Below the pieces are notes generated by a model, which was given only the letters and a program-made list of their open reading frames with translations, was not told where the DNA came from and did no database searches. This document shows, piece after piece, positions 39,826 to 47,332 of a DNA stretch of 64,000 nt. Source of the DNA: DATIJP01 sp964569185 (lineage in GTDB: Bacteria; Chlamydiota; Chlamydiia; Chlamydiales; Rhabdochlamydiaceae); NCBI GenBank assembly GCA_964569185.1, contig CAZMTP010000002.1, positions 1 through 64,000 of the forward strand, written 5' to 3'. The position numbers and the translations under genes are program-made. How positions within the stretch are numbered: the stretch's first letter is position 1; each line of letters opens with the position of its first letter.

Positions 39826-41683
39826 TTTGAATTTTTTCCAATGAGTAGCCGATAGAAACATCGTTAAGATCTCTAATATCTATAATTTCTAGCTTATCAG
39901 ACTGAAATACTTTTCTTTTATTGAAGAAGCGCGCAAGCAATTTGTACTCGCCATTGTGAATGAGCATTTCATGAGGGATCCTGCCTGCATTAAAACGCGC
40001 GGAAAAGAGATAAGGAAATTTATTCTTGCTAAAAATTGATTCGCCATCAAAAAAATGGGCCACTTGCTGCGGATCTTCTAAAATATAATGAAAAATGGTG
40101 GGAAAGATGTCGATATGGGAACTCATGGATGCAGCCACTATATCCTGATTGGTTCCTAATTTGTAATAAATGGGGACTGTGGTTTGCATTTTGCTTAAAT
40201 TGGAGGCGTGAAATAGGTGGCCCTGTTCATAGAATTCTTCCCCATGGTCGCCCGTCACAACAACAACAGCCTCTTTCCAAATATTTTGCTCTTGCAAATG
40301 TTGAACAAAGGTTCCAAAGAGTGCATCGATAAAATAGATCGCATTGCGGTAGCGATTTTTAATTTTTTCTAAATCATTTTTAGAAAAAAGAAGAGAAAGA
40401 TAATTAATTTTATCTGTGGTGGGTTCAAAACGGGAAAAACTATTTTCTGGCCAGCTATAGCCAAAATGGGTCGATTCTAAGAAGACGATAAAACATCTTC
40501 CGCCACCTGTTTTTTCTGAAGATAGCTCAATCAGCTTTGCCATCGATTTTTGATCACTTTCATAAGCTTTTGTATCGGTACCAAAAGGAAAAAAGTAGGA
40601 AAACTGTGCCAACTTTTCTTTTTCTCCAAAAATCAATTTATCCATCTGATAAAAAGAGAGTCGGGCCGAAGATAAAACGTCGATAGAATATCCGATCTTT
40701 TTCAAGATTTGTAGAGCGGGGCTTCCTGCAGTCCATTCAGGAGACTTAATTTTATTAAAATAGAAAGGGAACTTGGAGTAGAAAATGGAGAACCAGGAGA
40801 GTTGTGTCCCATTAGCGCTAGAGAGAGCCAGTGGGGTGGAAAGATTCTCTTTTTTAAAAGCATTGAGTTGCGGCGCGACTTCTTCTGTTAAAAAATCTTC
40901 CCTTAAACTTTCAATCACAAAAATAAAAATATCCGGCTTTTTTGCTAAAGAAAAATCGGTTGTTTCAATGGCGGCGATGATGTTTTCCTGATTTGCTGGT
41001 TCTTTCAAATGGGAAGGTAATGAAAGCGTGGGAGTTTTGGAAGAGACAAAAGTGTCTTTCAGAGGAAGTGTTTTTTGATATTCTAGATAGGTCCCTTCAG
41101 ATGCAAAATATTGCAAAATCTGGTCACTGATCAGAAAAAGAAAGGGAAAGGCACAAAAGATCAATAGAGAATGGCTCAGCTTGATAAAAATCGGTCTTTT
41201 TTGCGTGATTTTTTCAGTCAAACGAAAGAAAAGCAGTCCCACCAAGAGGAGGGTGATCCCTAAGATGGCACCCATCAACCAGACAGCGAGAGAAATGTGT
41301 GTGGCATAAAGAAGCTCTTTAAAATTGGCCAAGCTCTCTTCCATCACAAATCCCAATCCGAACCAGAATGAGATATCCATCAGGCGTACCAAAAAGAAAT
41401 CAACAAAGTGGGCCATGCAAAGAAAAAAAGTGAGTAGAATGAAGCAATCCTGAGCCACCTTGGGAAAAATGCGACCAATCCATGCAGATAGAATAGCTAA
41501 AAATAGAACCTCAAGCAAACTTTGAGAGATGGCATAAAAAATAAAATACCATCTAAAGATAAAAGTGCCCTGCTCTATGAGACTGGCATGGTACCCATGA
41601 ATGAAAGATAAAACAAGAAAAACAAGACCAAAGTAGATGTAATTGATCTGGATATGACTGAAAATTCTTCTGATTGTTGCCAT
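39785..41683 (-). CDS. membrane sulfatase-family phosphotransferase (LtaS/EptA-like)
   Basis: The 632-residue protein has five N-terminal membrane helices (about 14-30, 42-65, 75-97, 130-158, 168-190) and then a periplasmic sulfatase fold (about 245-600). Metal and active-site marks are FVIESLRED near 252-260, the nucleophile region NGTQLSWFSIFYS with a candidate Thr, and the metal-binding GDHGEEFYEQGHLFHAS near 496-512. Members move phosphoethanolamine or glycerol-phosphate onto lipid A or other glycans, or act as sulfatases; which applies here is not decidable. It probably modifies the envelope. It overlaps the downstream hydrolase gene and is divergent from the M16-like gene. Confidence 0.82.
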   Translation of the reverse strand: MATIRRIFSHIQINYIYFGLVFLVLSFIHGYHASLIEQGTFIFRWYFIFYAISQSLLEVLFLAILSAWIGRIFPKVAQDCFILLTFFLCMAHFVDFFLVRLMDISFWFGLGFVMEESLANFKELLYATHISLAVWLMGAILGITLLLVGLLFFRLTEKITQKRPIFIKLSHSLLIFCAFPFLFLISDQILQYFASEGTYLEYQKTLPLKDTFVSSKTPTLSLPSHLKEPANQENIIAAIETTDFSLAKKPDIFIFVIESLREDFLTEEVAPQLNAFKKENLSTPLALSSANGTQLSWFSIFYSKFPFYFNKIKSPEWTAGSPALQILKKIGYSIDVLSSARLSFYQMDKLIFGEKEKLAQFSYFFPFGTDTKAYESDQKSMAKLIELSSEKTGGGRCFIVFLESTHFGYSWPENSFSRFEPTTDKINYLSLLFSKNDLEKIKNRYRNAIYFIDALFGTFVQHLQEQNIWKEAVVVVTGDHGEEFYEQGHLFHASNLSKMQTTVPIYYKLGTNQDIVAASMSSHIDIFPTIFHYILEDPQQVAHFFDGESIFSKNKFPYLFSARFNAGRIPHEMLIHNGEYKLLARFFNKRKVFQSDKLEIIDIRDLNDVSIGYSLEKIQNDFSPALQKICAP

Positions 41684-41771
41684 TAAATTCCTTTATTACT
41701 CTTGAAGAATTATCAAGTCAATAAGAGTCTGGACTCCAAGAAAAAAATTATCGAAGAAGGATGAAAAAAAA

Positions 41772-41800
41772 TAGACGATCTGTTTATTTTAATTTATACT
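41772..41800 (+). promoter_or_regulatory. sigma-70-like promoter for the M16-like gene
   Basis: TAGACG (four of six consensus positions), 17 bases, then TATACT at 41795-41800. The GGAGG ribosome-binding site at 41818-41822 and the ATG at 41828 follow at normal distances. Confidence 0.5.
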
Positions 41801-41827
41801 TAATTGACCGATTGCCTGGAGGGGCGC

Positions 41828-43147
41828 ATGAAATTGTTGTTTTCGATTTTCGCAAGTGTCATCTGTTGTGCACTCTTTGCCGTGAGCAAAGGGGGGGAGT
41901 CTATCCACCTATTCCGTTCTGATTTTCAAGATAAAAGCTTTATTACCATTTCCTACACAAATCCATTTCAAATGAACGGGCAAGGGAAAGATCTGAAAGA
42001 ATATTGGAAACAGTATCTTTTTAGTTCTCTTCTTCAGCAACGTCTGCAACAATCTCTTGCGCAAGAAGGAATCCAGTGCAGTTTCCATCCATCTACTGTT
42101 CAACATCCAAATGCCGCATACACAATTTCTGTTAGCTGTGCATCAAGTCAGGTGGTTGAAGCGCTTGCGACTTTGAACCAACACAGTGAACAGATCAAAA
42201 AATCAGGATTTTCTGAACGAGAACTGAGAATAGCTAAAGAAAAAGCTTATTTGGGACTCTTTAAATTGGAGGACCAACATTCTGGAGAAATGGCCTGTCT
42301 TATTTCTAACCAGATCTCAAATGAAGGGGCGCAACCTAATCTCAATGTGTTAATCGAAACGTCTAAAGATTTGATCGAGATGGTCTCACTGAGTGAAGTG
42401 AGTGAATTTTCACGTGCGCAGATGATCGATGCAAACCGTGAAATTTCAGTTGTTGTACCCAATGAAGAATCCTTTATCTCTGAAAATGAATTACGCCAAA
42501 TTTTAGAAGAGCAGAAATGGGTGGCAGAAAATCAGATGTCTGGTGTGGGAACCCATGCTCTTGCAAAAGCTGTTATAGGCAATCCTCAGTGCCCTTTGAT
42601 AGAAGAAGAAATGAGCGAAGAGGTCCAGCCGCAATTTGAAGAAATCCCGGTGCAGCTAGTGGCAAGTGGAACTCCAGTAGCGATGCAGCCATCAGAGCCG
42701 ATGCCTGTCATAACAGAAGAAAATGTAGCTAAAATAGAGGAGATTGTTGATTACTACTCACAACTGCAGATCAATGGCGAAGAAAAAAAAATAATTTCTA
42801 AAATTATTATCACTGTTGCTGAAAATAATGTGCTGAAACTGCTTTTTGAAAAGAAAAAGCTAGAAAAACTGGGCAAAAGAATCAATCATCTCCATCCGCT
42901 GAAGTTTCTGGGCACCATTTTGTCTGATCAGAGGCTCCACCATTGCTTAAGAGAAATCCGAAGAAGTAGTTTTAAATGGGATGAATTTATGGGTGGTTTT
43001 GTCCGTAGAATGAATGAAGAATTAGGCCACGATAATGTTAAAAAGTATGTTCCAAGCTTTTCTTCCTTTTTTCAGGCAAATACTGCTCAATTAATGACAT
43101 ACATCGATCGTCGTGATTTCGAAGGCATGGTGCTCTCTCTTCTCTAG
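41828..43147 (+). CDS. secreted protein with a degenerate M16-peptidase-like region
   Basis: This encodes about 439 residues. GGAGG at 41818-41822 supports the ATG at 41828, which gives a signal peptide (MKLLFSIFASVICCALFAVS). Residues about 25-200 resemble the non-catalytic C-terminal half of M16 (insulinase/pitrilysin) proteins: a YTNPF-type strand, SSLLQQRLQQSLAQEG, then the telling KKSGFSERELRIAKEKAYLG helix. The zinc motif HxxEH is absent. The second half (about 250-439) is Glu-rich and then helical, of unknown kind. A structural partner or substrate-binding subunit is likelier than a protease. It follows its own promoter and stands alone. Confidence 0.6.
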   Translation: MKLLFSIFASVICCALFAVSKGGESIHLFRSDFQDKSFITISYTNPFQMNGQGKDLKEYWKQYLFSSLLQQRLQQSLAQEGIQCSFHPSTVQHPNAAYTISVSCASSQVVEALATLNQHSEQIKKSGFSERELRIAKEKAYLGLFKLEDQHSGEMACLISNQISNEGAQPNLNVLIETSKDLIEMVSLSEVSEFSRAQMIDANREISVVVPNEESFISENELRQILEEQKWVAENQMSGVGTHALAKAVIGNPQCPLIEEEMSEEVQPQFEEIPVQLVASGTPVAMQPSEPMPVITEENVAKIEEIVDYYSQLQINGEEKKIISKIIITVAENNVLKLLFEKKKLEKLGKRINHLHPLKFLGTILSDQRLHHCLREIRRSSFKWDEFMGGFVRRMNEELGHDNVKKYVPSFSSFFQANTAQLMTYIDRRDFEGMVLSLL

Positions 43148-43158
43148 AGATAAGGAAC

Positions 43159-43187
43159 TTGACAGGGTTTAAAAAAATTTCTATATG
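43159..43187 (+). promoter_or_regulatory. sigma-70 promoter for the 129-residue protein
   Basis: TTGACA (43159-43164), 17 bases, TATATG (43182-43187). The region 43181-43201 is also an imperfect palindrome (CTATATG-TTAAC-CATATATAG) over the start of transcription, and may be an operator. Confidence 0.65.
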
Positions 43188-43213
43188 TTAACCATATATA
43201 GAAAGTATACTCT

Positions 43214-43603
43214 ATGTCAAGTGCCGTATTTTTATTTGGCGAGGCTGAGAAAGGGGAATTTTGCACCCCCTTATATTGTAAAAATCTGCTCTATCTCTTG
43301 GAGAGATTCGGAAATCCTCCAGGAGAAAGTCAGGGCATCCATTATGCGATCCAAACTCTTCTCTATCAGCGTGAGCTGGTTTTTTTTCGTGTGAGGGACG
43401 AGGGGTTTAGCGCCGAAGATTATATGTGCGGCATCCGTCTATTGAAAAATCAAGAATTAGAGTTTGCCTTCGGGGCCATCTACATGCCCGGTGTAGGTAG
43501 TGAAGAGATTATCGACGCGGCCCTTCCTATCTGTCACAACTATAAAAGCCTTCTTGTCATCACAGAAAAAGATCTCTATGATTATTTAACTCTAAATAAT
43601 TAG
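43214..43603 (+). CDS. hypothetical small soluble protein
   Basis: The 129-residue protein has no signal peptide or membrane helix. The sequence alternates short strands and helices in a compact alpha/beta pattern (VFLFGEAEKGEF start, IHYAIQTLLYQRELVFFRV, GFSAEDYMCGIRLL, LEFAFGAIYMPGVGSEEII, YKSLLVITEKDLYDYL). I do not recognise a family. A good promoter lies 27 bases upstream of the ATG, but there is no clear ribosome-binding site. The 3' end overlaps the convergent MBL-fold gene by four bases. Coding potential is supported by promoter, composition and compact spacing. Confidence 0.65.
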   Translation: MSSAVFLFGEAEKGEFCTPLYCKNLLYLLERFGNPPGESQGIHYAIQTLLYQRELVFFRVRDEGFSAEDYMCGIRLLKNQELEFAFGAIYMPGVGSEEIIDAALPICHNYKSLLVITEKDLYDYLTLNN

Positions 43604-44232
43604 CCAAAGAGTTCTTTTGCATTGGAAAGCCAGCTCTCTGCTCCGATTGTGGTCTCGGGGCCATGGCCTGGAATGACTCGTGTTTCCTTAGGAAGTTTAG
43701 ACAGCGTCTTTAATGATTCCCACATGAGATGGGGTCTTGCTGTTGTAAAAGATAAATTTCCGATTGTACCTCGAAAAAGGGTATCTCCTGAGATCAGTAC
43801 TTTTTCTTGTGCGATATAAAAACAGACGCCCCCGGGTGTATGGCCAGGGGTATGAATGACCTGGATTTTTAAATCTCCGAGCTGGATGACCTCGCCATTA
43901 TAGAGAAAATGGTCGGGATGAACTCCTTTAATCGGGAATAAATGGGGAAGGCCATCCGTTCCCGGCGTGATGAGATTAGGCGCATCCTCTTCATGGATGT
44001 AGAGGGGAATGCCAAATTCATTTTTTAAGATTGCAGCTTCGGCAATATGATCCCAGTGGGAATGGGTCAAAAGACATTTTTCAATCTTTAGGGAAAGGTC
44101 CTGAGCTCTAAGCATCTGATGGTCTACGCTATCGAAGGGCGCATCCACGATGGCTCCTTTTAATGTCTTACTGCAGCCCAGAAGGATCGAATTGGTATCG
44201 GCGGGCCCGGAGGAAAAAATTTCTAAAATCAT
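43600..44232 (-). CDS. metallo-beta-lactamase-fold hydrolase (glyoxalase II-like)
   Basis: The 210-residue protein has the zinc motif HSHWDH (H-x-H-x-D-H) near 56-61, HTPGHTPGG near 130-138, SGDTLFRGTIG near 151-161 and VIPGHGPET near 188-196, all in family order. It likely hydrolyses thioesters or related esters. The start MILEIFSSGPADTNS gives the normal first strand. Its ATG (44232-44230) follows directly on the discriminator base of tRNA-Arg (44233), so any frame extension upstream would read through the tRNA. There is no room for a separate leader: the message must either include the tRNA or be leaderless after tRNA 3' processing. Confidence 0.9.
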   Translation of the reverse strand: MILEIFSSGPADTNSILLGCSKTLKGAIVDAPFDSVDHQMLRAQDLSLKIEKCLLTHSHWDHIAEAAILKNEFGIPLYIHEEDAPNLITPGTDGLPHLFPIKGVHPDHFLYNGEVIQLGDLKIQVIHTPGHTPGGVCFYIAQEKVLISGDTLFRGTIGNLSFTTARPHLMWESLKTLSKLPKETRVIPGHGPETTIGAESWLSNAKELFG

Positions 44233-44306
44233 TGCACCGGAGAGGATTCGAACCTCTGACCTCACGGTTCGTAGCCGTGTGCTCTATCCAGCTGAGCTAC
44301 CAGTGC
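44233..44306 (-). tRNA. tRNA-Arg, anticodon ACG
   Basis: On the minus strand the 74-base sequence folds as a standard tRNA. The acceptor stem is GCACTGG with CCGGTGC (one T-G wobble). The D arm contains AGCTCAGCTGGAT. The anticodon stem CACGG/CCGTG has loop CTACGAA, giving anticodon ACG (wobble A probably edited to inosine). The T arm is AGAGG-TTCGAAT-CCTCT. The discriminator base is A and CCA is not encoded, so it must be added by the CCA enzyme (a candidate gene is at 51913). It reads CGU/CGC/CGA arginine codons. Confidence 0.97.
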
Positions 44307-44406
44307 GCAATCTCTATAGAAACAAAAATCATGGATGGGAAGACGATTTTTGCCAAGAATTTTGTCATTTGCTATCCTTATCTGCCATCTATTTATTTGG
44401 AGTAGG

Positions 44407-45690
44407 ATGAAAAAGAGAGAAACATTTAGCGCCTGGCTCATCTGGTTTTTAAGCTCATTATTTATGTTTTATAAGTACGCGATTGAAGTTTCCCCTAGCG
44501 TAATGACAAACGAGCTGATGAGTACATTTAATATCCATGCAACACAACTTGGCAACCTAGCCGCATGCTATTTTTATGCCTATTTAATCATGCAACTTCC
44601 TGCAGGGATTCTAGTCGATCGCTACGGTCCACGACTTGTGACAACGCTCGCTATTTTCCTATGTTCCTTGGGGGCGCTTGTTTTTGCCTATTCGGAAACC
44701 ATTGTGATGGCAGAAATAGGCAGATTTTTGACCGGAATTGGTGCTGCCTTTGCAGCAATTAATACTTTGAAATTGATTGCCAACTGGTTTCCCACTAATC
44801 GTTTTGCATTGATGGCAGGATTGATGATGACACTTGCCATGTTGGGAGCTGTAGGAGGTCAAGCGCCCCTTTCCGCATTCATCCACCACTTAGGCACCTG
44901 GCGCCATGCGATGGGCATAATCGCTTTAATCGGTGGATTTTTAGGACTTATTTTTTGGGTTGTTGTCCGTGACCGTTCTAAGGCCCTCCATCCTTTTTAC
45001 GATGTGGCGGTATCGCCTAAAAAAATGACAATTAGAGAAGGGTTAAAGAAAATCCTATCTAACAGCCAATCCTGGTACCTTTCATTTTACAGTGGACTTG
45101 CCTTTGCCCCGGTCATGATTTTTGGGGGCCTTTGGGGAGTTCCTTTCATCATGGAAGCCTTTGACCTTTCTAAAGACCTTGCAGCCCGCAGTGTTTCTCT
45201 GATTTTTATTGGATTTGCATTGGGATGTCCCTTTTCTGGTTGGTTGTCAGATTGGATTGGAAATCGTCGCAATGTGATGTTTGTAGGGACAATTCTGGCC
45301 CTTTTCTCAATTACCGCCGTCCTTTATATGCCCGGACTTAGCTTCTTGATGATCAACAGCCTGATGTTTTTCTTTGGATTTTTTATTAGCTTCTTTTTGA
45401 TCTGTTTCACCATGATTCGGGAGATCAATCCTCCTATTTTGGCTGCGACAGCTATAGGATTTATGAATGCGTTTGATGCTTTCTTTGGCGCTTTTTCCGA
45501 CCCTTTAACAGGAAAATTTTTAGACCTAGGATGGCAAGGTAAAATGGCTGAAGGCGCGCGCGTCTTTCCAGTCCATGCCTATAAAATGGCGCTCTTGACG
45601 ATCCCAGTTTATTTATTACTTTCTTTAATTTTCCTATTTTTAATCAAAGAGACCCATTGCAAAAGCAGCTATCCAGCCCAAATGCCTTGA
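44407..45690 (+). CDS. MFS transporter
   Basis: This encodes 427 residues. The ATG at 44407 is preferred: GGAG lies five bases upstream and the earlier frame from 44335 adds an unrelated segment. Twelve membrane helices can be traced. The major-facilitator signature between helices two and three appears as GILVDRYGPRLV near 74-85, and again in the second half as GWLSDWIGNRRNV near 278-290. An acidic residue in helix one (YAIEVSPSV) recalls organic-anion or sugar-phosphate porters. The substrate cannot be read from sequence; host metabolite import is plausible. It is divergent from tRNA-Arg and followed by the amino-acid permease. Confidence 0.88.
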   Translation: MKKRETFSAWLIWFLSSLFMFYKYAIEVSPSVMTNELMSTFNIHATQLGNLAACYFYAYLIMQLPAGILVDRYGPRLVTTLAIFLCSLGALVFAYSETIVMAEIGRFLTGIGAAFAAINTLKLIANWFPTNRFALMAGLMMTLAMLGAVGGQAPLSAFIHHLGTWRHAMGIIALIGGFLGLIFWVVVRDRSKALHPFYDVAVSPKKMTIREGLKKILSNSQSWYLSFYSGLAFAPVMIFGGLWGVPFIMEAFDLSKDLAARSVSLIFIGFALGCPFSGWLSDWIGNRRNVMFVGTILALFSITAVLYMPGLSFLMINSLMFFFGFFISFFLICFTMIREINPPILAATAIGFMNAFDAFFGAFSDPLTGKFLDLGWQGKMAEGARVFPVHAYKMALLTIPVYLLLSLIFLFLIKETHCKSSYPAQMP

Positions 45691-45751
45691 AGCCTGCTAT
45701 TTTCATAGAGAAAAATAGACAGATTCATGTTAGGCTAAGTGCCAATTTTTT

Positions 45752-47206
45752 ATGAAAGATCTGTTTGTCAAAAAACCTATTGAAGAGATTGTGCGCAATG
45801 CAGATGAAAATTCTGGCCTTAAGCGCAGTTTAGGGGCTTTTAATCTGACCACAATTGGGATTGGAGCGATCATTGGCGCAGGTCTTTTTGTCCTGACGGG
45901 TCAAGCAGCGGCACAATTTTCCGGTCCTGCCGTTTTTATTTCTTTTATTATTGCTGCGATTATCTGCCTTTTTGCAGCCTTGTGTTATGCGGAGTTGGCT
46001 TCCTGTATTCCTGTGGCAGGCAGTGCCTACACCTATGCTTATGCGTCCTTAGGAGAATTCGCTGCGTGGATGATTGGATGGGGATTGACGTTAGAGTATC
46101 TTTTGTCTGCTTCCACTGTGGCGGCAGGCTGGTCAGGCTATTTTGTCAGCCTCCTTCATGATTTTGGGATCCATTTGCCAAAAGTGGTGACCAATCCGAT
46201 CTGCCTTTATGACCAGACTGCAGGCTGGTCCACCTCTGGAAATTTAATTAACTTGCCTGCACTGGTGATTGTGGGCGCTGTGGGTGCTTTAATTTCTTAT
46301 GGCATCAAAAAAGCCTCATTTTTTAATAATATTCTGGTCGTTCTTAAAACAGCAGTCATTCTGATTTTTGTCTTCTATGGATTTGGTTATGTGAATATGG
46401 ACAATCTCCAGCCTTTGATTCCTGAGAATCAGGGCCATTTTGGTCAATTTGGATGGAGCGGCATTTTTAGAGGGGCCGGTTTTCTATTTTTTGCTTTTAT
46501 TGGGTTTGATGCGCTTTCAACATTGGCTCAAGAGTCGTGCAACCCACAAAAAGATCTTCCTATTGGAATGTTAAGTTCCTTGGGGATTTCAACAATTGTC
46601 TATATTATTGTGGCCTTAATTCTTGTAGGGATTGTTCCTTATAAAGAGCTGGGAGTAGCCGATCCAATCGCAGTTGCCTTTAATGCTTTAGGTCCTAAAT
46701 TTATCTGGTTGCGCATTGTGGTCAAGCTAGCGATTTTGGCTGGTCTAAGTTCGGTGATTTTGGTGCTTCTTTTGGGGCAGACCAGGATCTGGTTTTCAAT
46801 GGCAAAAGATGGGTTATTGCCGAAAGCTTTTGGGCTTACGCACATAAAGACGCGCACGCCTGTTTTTTCTTCACTTGTGGCCACCTGCATTGCGATGCTG
46901 ATGGCTAGCTTTTTCCCAGTGGAAATGTTAGGCCAATTAGTATCTATGGGAGCCTTGCTCGCTTTTGGTATTGTTTGCTTAGGGGTTTTAGTTTTAAGGT
47001 ATACACAGCCGCAGCTGGTGCGCCCTTTTAAGACGCCATTTTTTCCTTGGATTCCTCTTTTAGGATCGCTCTCTTGTTTTTTACAGATGGCTCTCATGCC
47101 AGGCACTATTTGGATGCAACTCCTCCTATGGATGGCCATAGGATGCACCTTCTACTTCACCTACGGCCGCACCCGCAGCAAGCTCAAAGCCGCCAATCAA
47201 CAATAA
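45752..47206 (+). CDS. APC-superfamily amino-acid permease (CAT/YfnA type)
   Basis: The 484-residue protein has twelve or so membrane helices. The N-terminal LKRSLGAFNLTTIGIGAIIGAGLFVLTG (about 24-51) is the classic substrate-binding unwound helix of this family, with the GIGAIIGAGLF core. PVAGSAYTYAYASLGEFAAWMIGW near 88-111 and GFDALSTLAQESCNPQKDLPIG near 251-272 complete the cationic-amino-acid-transporter pattern. It probably takes up amino acids from the host, fitting the auxotrophic life style. Exact specificity is unknown. A hairpin (47210-47236) and the bidirectional terminator (47251-47313) follow the stop. Confidence 0.9.
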   Translation: MKDLFVKKPIEEIVRNADENSGLKRSLGAFNLTTIGIGAIIGAGLFVLTGQAAAQFSGPAVFISFIIAAIICLFAALCYAELASCIPVAGSAYTYAYASLGEFAAWMIGWGLTLEYLLSASTVAAGWSGYFVSLLHDFGIHLPKVVTNPICLYDQTAGWSTSGNLINLPALVIVGAVGALISYGIKKASFFNNILVVLKTAVILIFVFYGFGYVNMDNLQPLIPENQGHFGQFGWSGIFRGAGFLFFAFIGFDALSTLAQESCNPQKDLPIGMLSSLGISTIVYIIVALILVGIVPYKELGVADPIAVAFNALGPKFIWLRIVVKLAILAGLSSVILVLLLGQTRIWFSMAKDGLLPKAFGLTHIKTRTPVFSSLVATCIAMLMASFFPVEMLGQLVSMGALLAFGIVCLGVLVLRYTQPQLVRPFKTPFFPWIPLLGSLSCFLQMALMPGTIWMQLLLWMAIGCTFYFTYGRTRSKLKAANQQ

Positions 47207-47209
47207 AGA

Positions 47210-47236
47210 AAATCGTGTTTGTTCCAAACACGATTT
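47210..47236 (+). terminator. hairpin directly after the permease gene
   Basis: An 11 bp perfect stem (AAATCGTGTTT at 47210-47220 with its complement at 47226-47236) has a 5-base loop, starting four bases after the stop. There is no proper T run behind it, so it may be an RNA-stabilising stem rather than a terminator. Confidence 0.5.
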
Positions 47237-47250
47237 GATTTCTAAAATAG

Positions 47251-47313
47251 AAAAAGGCGCAATAGACAGTCGGGGCACAATTATGTGCCCCGACTGTCTA
47301 TATCCGCCTTTTT
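47251..47313. terminator. bidirectional terminator, related to the 4.3 kb repeat element
   Basis: A GC-rich stem of about 27 bp: AAAAAGGCGCAATAGACAG continues with TCGGGGCAC to 47278, a 6-base loop follows, and the complement runs 47285-47313. It is flanked by an A run and a T run, so it can stop transcription from both the permease (+) and phoR (-). The arm sequence is nearly the same as the terminal repeats at 4306 and 4807. Confidence 0.85.
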
Positions 47314-47332
47314 ATTTTTTTCTCTTATTCCT

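Noticed and set aside
44150..44410. Frames through tRNA-Arg on the plus strand, and the 11-codon N-terminal extension of the MBL gene
   Set aside because: They translate a tRNA gene or its antisense; tRNA structure takes precedence.
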